Positions 41,260 to 49,569 of a stretch of DNA of 64,000 nucleotides are shown here, in pieces (position 1 is the stretch's first letter; every line of letters starts with the position of its first letter). Under the pieces are notes generated by a model. It had not been told where the DNA came from. It made no database searches and saw only the letters and a list, made by a program, of their open reading frames with translations. The stretch is from positions 22,882 through 86,881 of the forward strand of contig JAFVTI010000016.1 in assembly GCA_017503325.1 (NCBI GenBank), in the 5' to 3' direction. The position numbers and the translations under genes are program-made. This DNA is from Clostridia bacterium (GTDB lineage: Bacteria > Bacillota > Clostridia > Oscillospirales > CAG-272).

Positions 41260-42351
41260 ATGAACAGAGTGTATAATTTTTCCGCAGGCCCTTCCATGCT
41301 GCCCCTTCCCGTGCTTGAACGCGCGCAGGCTGAGCTGCTCTGTTACGGTGAGAGCGGTATGTCGGTCATGGAAATGAGCCACCGCTCTGCCGACTATATG
41401 CAGATCATCGAAAAGGCTGAGGCAGATCTGCGCAAGCTGATGCAGATTCCCGACAACTACAAGGTCCTGTTTTTGCAGGGCGGCGCGTCTACACAGTTTG
41501 CATCCGTCCCGCTCAATCTGATGGGCAAGTCCAAAAAGGCGGATTACGTCGTGTCCGGTCAGTTCTCCGAAAAAGCATATAAGGAAGCTCTGCGCATGGG
41601 CTTTGACGCCAAATGCATCGCCTCCTCCAAGCCCGACACCTTCTCTTACATTCCTTCCTTCTCCAAGGAAGACGTGCGTCCCGACGCGGCTTACGTACAC
41701 GTTTGCTATAACAACACCATTTTCGGCACCAAGTTCCCCGAGGTGCCCGATACGGGTGACGTGCCGCTGGTTGCCGATATGTCCTCCTGCATTCTCTCCG
41801 AGCCCGTGGACGTTTCCAAGTTCGGCGTGATCTACGCAGGCGCGCAGAAGAATATGGCTCCCGCAGGTCTTACCGTGGTCATCGTGCGCAAGGATCTGCT
41901 CGAGCAGGCTCTGCCCGGCATTCCCACCATGCTTGAATGGAAGGTCATGGCTGAAAACGATTCCATGTACAATACCCCTCCCTGCTACGCCATCTACATG
42001 GCAGGCCTTGTGTACGACTATCTGCTTGAAATCGGCGGTCTTGAGGCCATTGCCAAGATCAACTATGAAAAGGCAGGCATGCTGTACGACTATCTCGATT
42101 CTACCGATTACTACATCACCCACGCACAGCCCGCTTACCGCTCGATCATGAACGTCACCTTCAAGACAGGCGATGAGGCGCTGGATAAGAAGTTTGCGTC
42201 CGAGGCTGCAAAGGCAGGCTTTAAGAACCTCAAGGGTCACCGCTCTGTGGGTGGTATGCGCGCGTCCATCTACAACGCAATGCCCACGCAGGGTATCGTG
42301 GATTTGATCGCGTTCATGAAGAAGTTTGAAGCCGAAAATCCCAAGAACTGA
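41260..42351 (+). CDS. serC: phosphoserine aminotransferase
   Basis: This 363-residue class V aminotransferase has VYNFSAGPSMLPLPVLE at the start, the PLP Lys in IYAGAQKNMAPAG, LQGGASTQFASVPLNLM for phosphate binding and GHRSVGGMRASIYNA at the end. It transfers an amino group from glutamate to 3-phosphohydroxypyruvate in serine synthesis. RBS CCCGGAGG precedes the ATG. The next gene is serA, 12 bp away, giving the first two steps of the pathway in one operon. Confidence 0.97.
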   Translation: MNRVYNFSAGPSMLPLPVLERAQAELLCYGESGMSVMEMSHRSADYMQIIEKAEADLRKLMQIPDNYKVLFLQGGASTQFASVPLNLMGKSKKADYVVSGQFSEKAYKEALRMGFDAKCIASSKPDTFSYIPSFSKEDVRPDAAYVHVCYNNTIFGTKFPEVPDTGDVPLVADMSSCILSEPVDVSKFGVIYAGAQKNMAPAGLTVVIVRKDLLEQALPGIPTMLEWKVMAENDSMYNTPPCYAIYMAGLVYDYLLEIGGLEAIAKINYEKAGMLYDYLDSTDYYITHAQPAYRSIMNVTFKTGDEALDKKFASEAAKAGFKNLKGHRSVGGMRASIYNAMPTQGIVDLIAFMKKFEAENPKN

Positions 42352-42363
42352 TAGGAGATTCCC

Positions 42364-43512
42364 ATGAAGAACATTCAACTGCTCAATAAAATTGCCAAGG
42401 TAGGCCTTGCCAAGCTGCCTGCCGACTATAACGTCGCCGACACCATGGATGCCCCCGATGGCATCATGGTGCGCTCTGCCGTCATGCACGACATGCCCCT
42501 GCCCGACTCTCTGCTTGCCATCGCACGTGCAGGCGCGGGTGTCAACAACATTCCGCTTGACAAGTGTGCCGATGCGGGCATCGTGGTGTTCAATACCCCC
42601 GGTGCAAATGCCAACGGAGTCAAGGAGCTGACCGTTTGTGCGCTGCTGCTTGCTGCCAGAAACATTGTGGGCGGCATCAACTGGGCGCAGGCGCTTGATC
42701 CTGCAACCGACGTGGCAAAGGCAGTGGAAAAGGGCAAGTCTGCTTTCGCAGGCACCGAGCTGCGCGGCAAGACCCTGGGCGTTGTCGGCCTTGGTGCGAT
42801 CGGCGGTATGGTTGCCAACACCGCTCTTGCGCTTGGTATGAACGTCATTGGCTGCGACCCCTTCCTGTCTGTCGACGCTGCATGGCATCTTGACCCCAGA
42901 ATCGTCAAGGCGGCTACCTTTGACGAGCTGTTTGAAAAGGCTGATTACCTGTCCTTGCACGTGCCCGCAACCAAGGACACCAAGGGCATGGTCAACGCCG
43001 CTTCGATCGCGACCATGAAGGACGGTGCAAAGATCATCAACCTTGCGCGTGCAGACCTTGTCGTGGCTGCAGACGTCATCGCCGCGCTGGAATCCGGCAA
43101 GCTTTCAGCTTACGTGACCGACTTCCCCACCCCCGAGCTGATCGGCGTCAAGGGTGCTGTCACCATTCCTCACCTGGGTGCTTCGACCGAGGAGAGCGAG
43201 GACAACTGCGCAATCATGGCTGCAGAGCAGCTGGCTGATTACCTTGAAAACGGTAACATCGTCAACAGCGTCAACTATCCCGCACTCTCCATGCCCCGCA
43301 CGGGCGAGAGCCGCGTTTGCGTACTGCACAAGAACATTCCCAACGTCATCGCTACCCTGTCGGCTGCCATTTCGGCCAAGGGTCACAACATCGAAAACAT
43401 GGCCAGCAAGTCCAAGGGCGACTACGCCTACACCATGTTTGACATCTCGGGCACCATGTGTCCTTGCGAGATGGATGCGCTGGACGGCGTTCTGCGCGTC
43501 AGATGCATTTAA
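42364..43512 (+). CDS. serA: D-3-phosphoglycerate dehydrogenase with C-terminal ACT domain
   Basis: The 382-residue protein has the NAD-binding VVGLGAIGGMVANTA, catalytic Arg in INLARADLVV, catalytic His in PHLGASTEE, and a short ACT domain from about residue 315 (RVCVLHKNIPNVIATLSAAI) that probably binds L-serine. It oxidises 3-phosphoglycerate in the first step of serine synthesis. The short single-ACT form is the type found paired with serC in many anaerobes. The operon ends at a strong terminator. Confidence 0.95.
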   Translation: MKNIQLLNKIAKVGLAKLPADYNVADTMDAPDGIMVRSAVMHDMPLPDSLLAIARAGAGVNNIPLDKCADAGIVVFNTPGANANGVKELTVCALLLAARNIVGGINWAQALDPATDVAKAVEKGKSAFAGTELRGKTLGVVGLGAIGGMVANTALALGMNVIGCDPFLSVDAAWHLDPRIVKAATFDELFEKADYLSLHVPATKDTKGMVNAASIATMKDGAKIINLARADLVVAADVIAALESGKLSAYVTDFPTPELIGVKGAVTIPHLGASTEESEDNCAIMAAEQLADYLENGNIVNSVNYPALSMPRTGESRVCVLHKNIPNVIATLSAAISAKGHNIENMASKSKGDYAYTMFDISGTMCPCEMDALDGVLRVRCI

Positions 43513-43524
43513 GATCATAAAACC

Positions 43525-43549
43525 AAGAGGCCGCCAATGGCGGCCTCTT
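43525..43549 (+). terminator. terminator of serC-serA
   Basis: AAGAGGCCGCC, AAT, GGCGGCCTCTT, then TTTC. Confidence 0.9.
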
Positions 43550-43556
43550 TTTCATG

Positions 43557-43691
43557 AAAGTTTTTCCGTCGCTTTTTTCAAAAAGCGACCGCCCATCCAA
43601 GGGCGCGCAGCCCTTGGTCGCCCGTCGCAACGGGCGAAACTTCATACATGCCGTTTTTGGTTCTTTTTGCGGCAATTTTGCCAAAAAGAAC
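43557..43691. repeat. intergenic array of hairpins
   Basis: The gap between serA and the nucleotidase gene holds four hairpins in series: 43568-43589 (GTCGCTTTTTTCAAAAAGCGAC as stem ends GTCGCTTTTT/AAAAAGCGAC), 43597-43617 (CCAAGGGC/GCCCTTGG), 43619-43636 (CGCCCG/CGGGCG) and 43660-43691 (GTTCTTTTTG/CAAAAAGAAC). It looks like a dispersed structured extragenic repeat; no reading frame is plausible. The pattern is seen once in this window. Confidence 0.6.
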
Positions 43692-43760
43692 GGAGTCGGT
43701 TTTATCACATAATATCCCAACAGTTGTTTCGGACGAATATATCTCCCCTGCGAAATACTC

Positions 43761-43789
43761 TTTACATTCTCACTATTCTGTGTTATAAT
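43761..43789 (+). promoter_or_regulatory. promoter of the lipoprotein nucleotidase gene
   Basis: TTTACA (43761-43766), 17 bp, TATAAT (43784-43789). Confidence 0.8.
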
Positions 43790-43819
43790 ACCCCCAAGAA
43801 CGTTTTTCCCGGAGGATTT

Positions 43820-45421
43820 ATGAAAAGACCCATTCCCTTTTTGGCCGTTTGCATGGCTCTGATGCTTTTGCTCTGCGCCTGCAATACGCCCGATATACCA
43901 AGCCCGTCCGAAGCAACGGACTCGGTGGCCGAGACCACCGCTCCGTCCGAAACGACTGACAGTTTGCCAAGTGAGACGACCGCACCCGAATCCGAATCCG
44001 TGCCTGAAAGCGAAACGGAGTCCGAGACCGAGACCGATTGCGCGCACGCCGACGCAAACGACGACGGCACCTGCGACCTCTGCACACTCTCGGTGCTTGT
44101 CAGCGTGGACTTTTTTGCCGTCAACGACCTGCACGGCAAGCTCAACGACACCGCAGATCAGCCCGGACTTGACGAGCTGAGCACTTACCTGGAAATGGCC
44201 AAGCAGAACAATCCCAACACAATCCTGCTCTCCTCGGGTGACATGTGGCAGGGCAGCTCGGAATCGGGGCTGACCAAGGGTCTGATCGTCACCGACTGGA
44301 TGAGCGAGATGGGCTTTGCGTCCATGACGCTTGGCAACCACGAATTTGACTGGGGCGAGCAGGCCATCTACGACAATCTCGCGATTGCCGAGTTCCCTTT
44401 CCTGGCCATCAACATCTACGAGCGCGACACAAACACGCTCGCCGACTACTGTACCCCCTCGGTGCTTGTAGACAAGGGCGAGGTGCAGATCGGCATCATC
44501 GGTGCGATCGGCAACTGCTATTCTTCGATCTCGGCCGACAAGGTCGAGGACGTCTACTTTGTGCTGGACGATGCGCTTACCGATCTTGTCAAGGCTGAAT
44601 CCGAGGCATTACGTGCACAGGGGGCGGATATCATCGTGTATTCCATGCACGACGGCGGCGGTGAATACGACTACGCGCTCTCGGATGGCTACGTAGACCT
44701 GGTTTTTGAGGGTCACAGCCACAGAAATTACGTCAAAAAGGACTCCGAGGGCATCTATCACCTGCAGGGCGGCGGCGACAACGACGGCATTACGCATGCG
44801 ACCGCCAAGGTCAACTCGGTCACGGGCAGCGTGATCGTGACTACGGCAGAGTACCTGCCCACCGCACGCTACCAAAGCTTTGAGGATCACCCCATTGTGG
44901 AGCAGCTCAATGAAAAATACGCCGAGCAGTTGGCGCAAGGAGACGCGATACTGGGCATCAATGCCAAGACCCGCTATTCTGATCAGATCAAGCAGAAGGT
45001 TGCCGACCTCTACCTTGCATACGGTCTGGAGCGTTGGGGCGAGCAATATGACTTGGTGCTTGGCGGCGGCTTTATCTCCACCCGCTCGCCTTACGATCTT
45101 GCCGCAGGTGAGGTGCAGTATGCCGATCTGCAAATGCTTCTTCCCTTTGACAATCAGATCGTGCTCTGCTCGATCAAGGGCTCGGATCTGCTGAGCAAAT
45201 TCATTCACACAAGCAATTCCAATTACTATATCACACTCAGCGATTATGGCAAGGAGATTCAAGGGGCGATCGACCAAAACGCGACCTATTATATCGTCAC
45301 CGACTCCTATTGCTCCTCCTACGCTCCCAACCGCCTGACCGTGATCGATACCTACGACCAAACCACCTTCGCCCGCGACTTGATTGCACAGTATATCAAG
45401 GACGGAAATTGGAGTAAATAG
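43820..45421 (+). CDS. UshA/5'-nucleotidase-family metallophosphatase lipoprotein
   Basis: The 533-residue protein has a lipoprotein signal (LMLLLCAC, Cys17), a Ser/Thr/Glu-rich linker (20-75), a metallophosphatase domain with metal motifs FFAVNDLHGKL, SSGDMWQGS, LGNHEFDWG and FEGHSHR, and a C-terminal 5'-nucleotidase domain (about 370-520). It should hydrolyse extracellular nucleotides or UDP-sugars at the cell surface. The start at 43820 follows CCGGAGGA; longer readings would run through serA and the hairpin array. It ends with TAG. Confidence 0.92.
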   Translation: MKRPIPFLAVCMALMLLLCACNTPDIPSPSEATDSVAETTAPSETTDSLPSETTAPESESVPESETESETETDCAHADANDDGTCDLCTLSVLVSVDFFAVNDLHGKLNDTADQPGLDELSTYLEMAKQNNPNTILLSSGDMWQGSSESGLTKGLIVTDWMSEMGFASMTLGNHEFDWGEQAIYDNLAIAEFPFLAINIYERDTNTLADYCTPSVLVDKGEVQIGIIGAIGNCYSSISADKVEDVYFVLDDALTDLVKAESEALRAQGADIIVYSMHDGGGEYDYALSDGYVDLVFEGHSHRNYVKKDSEGIYHLQGGGDNDGITHATAKVNSVTGSVIVTTAEYLPTARYQSFEDHPIVEQLNEKYAEQLAQGDAILGINAKTRYSDQIKQKVADLYLAYGLERWGEQYDLVLGGGFISTRSPYDLAAGEVQYADLQMLLPFDNQIVLCSIKGSDLLSKFIHTSNSNYYITLSDYGKEIQGAIDQNATYYIVTDSYCSSYAPNRLTVIDTYDQTTFARDLIAQYIKDGNWSK

Positions 45422-45436
45422 AATTCAATATTTTAG

Positions 45437-45465
45437 AAAAAGCCGCCTAAAAAGAGCGGCTTTTT
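45437..45465 (+). terminator. terminator of the nucleotidase gene
   Basis: AAAAAGCCGC, 9-nt loop, GCGGCTTTTT, 15 bp after the stop. Confidence 0.88.
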
Positions 45466-45494
45466 CATGCCTGTTTTCACGTACAACGCGCAAA

Positions 45495-45585
45495 CCGCCC
45501 GTCGGTAGGGGCTGACGTCCCCGACGGTCCATCACATCATGCCGACCGCCTGCGGGAGCAAGCCCCCGCCCTACGGACATCATGA
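45495..45585. repeat. intergenic palindromic repeat cluster
   Basis: Two hairpins: CCGTCGG/CCGACGG with inner GGGG/CCCC (45497-45525) and GCGGGAGCAAGCCCCCGC (about 45552-45569). The second resembles the tandem units at 24.2 kb (GAGCAAGCCCC). It lies between convergent genes. Confidence 0.6.
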
Positions 45586-45632
45586 TGCGCTTATTGCTTG
45601 CGACATGACGTCATCCCTGCCTATACAAACCA

Positions 45633-45654
45633 AAAGGGGCTTTTCAGCCCCTTT
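45633..45654 (-). terminator. terminator of the sigma-factor transcription unit
   Basis: AAAGGGGCT, TTTC, AGCCCCTTT, 10 bp past the stop at 45664; on minus followed by TTGGTTTG, a modest T tail. Confidence 0.7.
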
Positions 45655-45663
45655 CTTGTTTAT

Positions 45664-47400
45664 TTATGCTTCACTTTTCTTATACCATTGCTCCTCGGGG
45701 GCTTCGATGGGTCCTGCCTCCCAGCAAGCTCTGTCCTGATTGCCCAGCGCGTTGCGGAAAATGACCATTTCCCCGTTCTCCTCGTCAAAGGTGTACTCCA
45801 CCGATGCGTGCACGCCGTTGCCCGAGAATTTGGACTCGTAACGGCGGAACATGCCATCCTCTGCGGGGAAAAATCCTTCGCCCGTGCCGCGATACTCGGT
45901 CAGCTCCCAGATGTCCTGCAGCGTGTCGCCCTTGTAAAGCGCAGTCATTTTGACAATGCCCACACCGGGTGCAAACCAGTATTCCTTCTTGCCGCCGCGA
46001 TAGCCCCAGCCCGTTGCCTCCAGGCCGCGCAGATCGATCGCGATGTGTCGACATCCCTCAAACGTGCCCGCCTCTACCGTGACCGTACAATCGTCAAGCA
46101 CGTCAAACGTCAAATCCACCTTGCGCATTGGACCGCTGTATATGAATTGCTTTTTCTCAAGGTGATAACCGGGAATCCACGCATCGCTCCAGATATACCC
46201 TGAGGCATCAAAAAGAATATCGTACACATCATTGTGCAGAACACAGAATTCATAATCCGCACAGCGAGCCATATCCTTCGCCTCAAAAGAATAGTCGTAA
46301 AACTGGTTCCAAATATAACCCTTGCCTTGATCAGTCAGCCTATGACACTGGAAGAAATTCCATCTGCCGAATTCGGTGTAGTTGGGATTTGCCTCGGGCT
46401 CGGTATCCCAGATACGCTGCATTACCTCAGCTGCAATGGCGGTATGCACCTTCTGACGCTTGGTCTCTGCCAGCTCAGCCGCGCGCTTCATCATGCCGCT
46501 GACGTCACGAAGCAGCCATTTGCCGTCCTTGGGATAGATATAATTGTGGCGCGCATTGAGAATATTGCCGTGCCACGTGTCTGTATAGCCCGTAACCTGC
46601 GAGAAAAAGCCGTTGCTGACCACCGCTCTGCCGTTTGCAAATCCGGTGACCTCAAAATAGTTTTCAGCGGTGTACACATAGGGAGAATCCTTATCGGTGC
46701 ATACATATTCCCATCGGTTGCCGGGGGCAAAGGGGATGATACCGTCACCGCCGAAAATCTGATATGAGCCCAGCTCCCAGGTATGCGTACTGCCAAAGCG
46801 CGCTGCGGTCTGTGCGATCAAACCAACGCCGGGACAAAATACTGTTTTGGCGTACGTCACCTGATACCGACTGCCAACCATCTCGTAAACAATACAATTT
46901 TTGAACGTGCCTGCCGCCACCGTGACCGTCGCGTCGTTTTCAAGGCAGGTCAGCGTCATGCTGCCATCCGATGCCTTAACGCTTTGCCCGGGGAGCAGAT
47001 CAGGATCGTAAAGCAGTCCGTCGCAAAGTGAGGCATTCCAGAACAACGATTCGTTGAGTTCCGGTACACCGCCGCGGCTGTAACCGGGTTGCTCCCAAAA
47101 GTATAGCTTCTTCCCTACGTACTGATAAACCTCACCGCGCGTGCCGTACACCATACCGTCACGGTCAAACGCCTCATTCTTGGGGGCGGATGCCTTTTTC
47201 TGCTCCATCCAAAGAGCAGAAAGCGCATTTGCGTAATAAACGTCCTCGGGAGTCAGAAGTTCCAGAACCTTGCCCCAAGCATCCGTGCCCTGCTCTGCAT
47301 GATTCTCATCCGTGCTGAAGCAGCCGTACCAGAACCACGTATAGCCCACAGCCTTGACAAAGCCGTGCCGCTCCAGCTCGGGGATCTGCGTGTCGCGCAT
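45664..47400 (-). CDS. beta-rich C-terminal half of an interrupted sigma-factor fusion
   Basis: This 578-residue frame begins at ATG 47400, with no convincing ribosome binding site. The same frame continues upstream without any stop except one TAG (47424-47422) and joins the sigma gene. The protein has a helical stretch (1-60), then repeated beta units carrying VTVAAGTFKNC...VFCPGVGLIAQ and VTVEAGTFEGC...YWFAPGVGIVKM (near residues 160-205 and 465-515). This points to two copies of one domain, probably a sensor. It may be translated by readthrough, by weak reinitiation, or not at all. Confidence 0.7.
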   Translation of the reverse strand: MRDTQIPELERHGFVKAVGYTWFWYGCFSTDENHAEQGTDAWGKVLELLTPEDVYYANALSALWMEQKKASAPKNEAFDRDGMVYGTRGEVYQYVGKKLYFWEQPGYSRGGVPELNESLFWNASLCDGLLYDPDLLPGQSVKASDGSMTLTCLENDATVTVAAGTFKNCIVYEMVGSRYQVTYAKTVFCPGVGLIAQTAARFGSTHTWELGSYQIFGGDGIIPFAPGNRWEYVCTDKDSPYVYTAENYFEVTGFANGRAVVSNGFFSQVTGYTDTWHGNILNARHNYIYPKDGKWLLRDVSGMMKRAAELAETKRQKVHTAIAAEVMQRIWDTEPEANPNYTEFGRWNFFQCHRLTDQGKGYIWNQFYDYSFEAKDMARCADYEFCVLHNDVYDILFDASGYIWSDAWIPGYHLEKKQFIYSGPMRKVDLTFDVLDDCTVTVEAGTFEGCRHIAIDLRGLEATGWGYRGGKKEYWFAPGVGIVKMTALYKGDTLQDIWELTEYRGTGEGFFPAEDGMFRRYESKFSGNGVHASVEYTFDEENGEMVIFRNALGNQDRACWEAGPIEAPEEQWYKKSEA

Positions 47401-47421
47401 GAAGGCAAGGCGTTCCTCGCC

Positions 47422-48312
47422 CTAATATTTCGCGTATTCCTTGGGAATCACGCACTGCATCACCGACTCGTTATGCCCTTCGATGGCCGAGGCCTTGATT
47501 TTTGCCAGTACCTCGTCGTTTGCCTGCCCGGGCAGCCACCAATAGCCAAGGATGAGCACGTCGGCAAGCATGTGCTGCTTTTCGCCCGACTCCTCAAGAC
47601 TCTCTACCGAAGAGAGCACCGCGCGGTACTCGGGCTCAAAGCCTGTTTTGTCGTTCTTGATACGCCACAGCTTGAGATGCTCCACCTGCTCGCGCACGCG
47701 CTGTACCAAGGTCTTGTTTTCGTCGTATTCCTTTTCGATCATACCGTATTCCTTTCTCAGTTGCTTACGCCCCTCGCAAAGACGCCACTTGACGGTTCCC
47801 ACCGGTACGGAAAGCTTTGCGGCAATCTCGGCAACAGACAGCCCCTTGAAGTAATGCATTTCAATCGCCTCGCGAATCTTATCGCTCAAGGCGTCCACAT
47901 ACAGGTGCAGCTGCTCGTCGCGCATGGCCTCCGCCACGCCCACAACGCCTGTCAGCGCGTCAAGACCGCTGGCATCCTCGCCGTCAAGGTCCAGATTCTC
48001 CAAAAGGTGCAGGCTGATATCCGCCGTGACGCTTCTGTAATGTGTGACCAGGCTCTTGGCGCGATTTTTGGCAATCGAGCAAACCCAGGAGCCAAACAGC
48101 GAGGGATCCTTGAGCGAGGCGAGATTGACCCAGGCGGAAACAAAGGCATCCTGCGACGCGTCCTCTGCGGAGAACGAGTTGCCCGTGACCTTGTACGCCG
48201 TGCCCTTGACCGCGTTCTGATGCCGCAGCACCAGCGCGTCAAACGCCTCGGAGTCGCCAAGCAGCGTCATCTCAACCAATACGTTGTCTTTCTTATCTTG
48301 GTACCTGTTCAT
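47422..48312 (-). CDS. ECF-type sigma factor with C-terminal extension
   Basis: The 296-residue protein has region 2 (about 20-90: HQNAVKGTAYKVTG, EDASQDAFVSAWVNL) and region 4 (LSDKIREAIEMHYFKGLSVA, then AAKLSVPVGTVKWRLCEGRK). About 110 extra residues follow, ending EYAKY before a TAG, after which the frame stays open for 585 codons. The second ATG (48312) is preferred because AAAGGA is then 7 bp away. A promoter with AACC-17-GTC upstream suggests it transcribes its own gene. Anti-sigma partner not seen; the C-terminal extension may replace it. Confidence 0.85.
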   Translation of the reverse strand: MNRYQDKKDNVLVEMTLLGDSEAFDALVLRHQNAVKGTAYKVTGNSFSAEDASQDAFVSAWVNLASLKDPSLFGSWVCSIAKNRAKSLVTHYRSVTADISLHLLENLDLDGEDASGLDALTGVVGVAEAMRDEQLHLYVDALSDKIREAIEMHYFKGLSVAEIAAKLSVPVGTVKWRLCEGRKQLRKEYGMIEKEYDENKTLVQRVREQVEHLKLWRIKNDKTGFEPEYRAVLSSVESLEESGEKQHMLADVLILGYWWLPGQANDEVLAKIKASAIEGHNESVMQCVIPKEYAKY

Positions 48313-48350
48313 GTGCATTTCCTTTCTCGGTGTCTTTTTTGGGACTTCAC

Positions 48351-48380
48351 TTATAAGACTCCGGATTTTGGCAAAAGGTT
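48351..48380 (-). promoter_or_regulatory. candidate ECF-sigma autoregulatory promoter
   Basis: On minus, AACC (48380-48377), 17 bp, GTCTTATAA (48359-48351), 39 bp before the sigma start. The same two boxes at the same distance occur at 13989-14018. Confidence 0.6.
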
Positions 48381-48541
48381 GGGTGGATCGAAAAAATTTT
48401 TATGAAATTATTATAGCACATTTATTTTTGGAAAGCAATCCCCCGAGTGGCATCCGAACAGCTTTTTCTACAAATTCCGCCGTCCTTTTTTGTGGGTTTC
48501 TACAAGAATGCGTTTTCCATCAATTTCTTTTGGAAAAAGGT

Positions 48542-48570
48542 TTGCAAATCGTGCGATTTTCATGTATAAT
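48542..48570 (+). promoter_or_regulatory. promoter of the DHH-DHH-surE operon
   Basis: TTGCAA (48542-48547), 17 bp, TATAAT (48565-48570). Confidence 0.8.
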
Positions 48571-48625
48571 AGAGAAGATAGGCATTTTTGTCCGACTGTT
48601 ACGATTCAATTTCAAGGAGATATAT

Positions 48626-49567
48626 ATGTTTGAAAAAATTTTGGAGCAGATCCGCTGCCATGATACCATCATCATTCACCGTCACACTAACCCCGACGGC
48701 GACGCAATGGGCAGCCAGATCGGCCTTAAACACTTGATCAAGGAAAACTTCCCCGAAAAGCGCGTGCTGGTGGTGGGTGACCCGGCCAAGCGCTTTGCAT
48801 TCATGCAGGACAGCGTCATGGACGAGGTTGCGGACGAGGATTACAAGGACGCGCTTGCCATTGTGCTGGACACCTCGGCAAAGGCGCTGATCAGCGACAA
48901 CCGCTACCAGACGGCGCACGTCTCGGCGCGCATTGACCACCACCTGTTTTGCGAGACCATTGCGGATATTGAGGTCACGGACAGCTCCTACGAAAGCTGC
49001 TGCGGTCTGATTACCGAATTCGCCATGGAAAGCGGTCTTACCCTCTCCCCTTTGGCGGCAAAGTCGCTCTATACCGGCATGGTGACCGACTCGGGTCGCT
49101 TCCGCTACGATTCGACCAGCGCGAACACCTTCCGTCTTGCGTCTTTTCTGAAATCTTATCCCTTTGACACCAATGACATTTACCGCAATCTGTACGCCGA
49201 CGATTTTTCCTTTATCCGTCTGCGCGCCTCGTTCGTGCTCAAAATCCAATTCACCGAGCACAACGTAGGCTACATATACACCACCCGCGAGGAGCTTGAT
49301 GCCACCGGTGCGGACTCCTTTACCGTCTCGCGCGGCATGGTCAACACCATGGGCGAAATCCGTGGGGTGGATATCTGGGTCAACTTTACCGAAACCGACG
49401 AGGGCGTGCTTTGCGAGCTGCGCTCCAGCAAGTATAACATCAATACCATCGCGGTCAAGTACGGTGGCGGTGGCCACGTCAAGGCCAGCGGCGCGACTGT
49501 CAAGGATCGCGAGGAGGCTATGCGCATTCTTGCCGATCTTGACGCGATTGCCGAGAAAGGACAATGA
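48626..49567 (+). CDS. DHH-family phosphoesterase (NrnA-like), first of two
   Basis: The 313-residue protein has DHH motifs HTNPDGDAMGS, VLDTS, IDHHLF and TDSGRFRYDS, and a C-terminal DHHA1 RNA-binding-like end GGGGHVKASGATV. NrnA-type enzymes hydrolyse nanoRNA, pAp or linear/cyclic dinucleotides with Mn2+. The start at 48626 follows CAAGGAGA. It is first in an operon with a second DHH gene and surE, all phosphate-ester hydrolases. Confidence 0.92.
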   Translation: MFEKILEQIRCHDTIIIHRHTNPDGDAMGSQIGLKHLIKENFPEKRVLVVGDPAKRFAFMQDSVMDEVADEDYKDALAIVLDTSAKALISDNRYQTAHVSARIDHHLFCETIADIEVTDSSYESCCGLITEFAMESGLTLSPLAAKSLYTGMVTDSGRFRYDSTSANTFRLASFLKSYPFDTNDIYRNLYADDFSFIRLRASFVLKIQFTEHNVGYIYTTREELDATGADSFTVSRGMVNTMGEIRGVDIWVNFTETDEGVLCELRSSKYNINTIAVKYGGGGHVKASGATVKDREEAMRILADLDAIAEKGQ

Positions 49568-49569
49568 TC

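Noticed and set aside
41218..42960. 580-codon open frame on minus opposite serC and serA
   Set aside because: It is antisense to two unmistakable enzymes, its translation is low-complexity with no family motif, and it has no ribosome binding site. It is a codon-bias shadow.
43154..43819. 222 extra N-terminal codons for the nucleotidase
   Set aside because: They overlap serA in another frame, its terminator and the promoter; the lipoprotein signal starts at 43820.
47422..47424. TAG as a reassigned sense codon
   Set aside because: TAG ends at least the genes at 13766 and 45421, so general reassignment is not supported; local readthrough stays possible.
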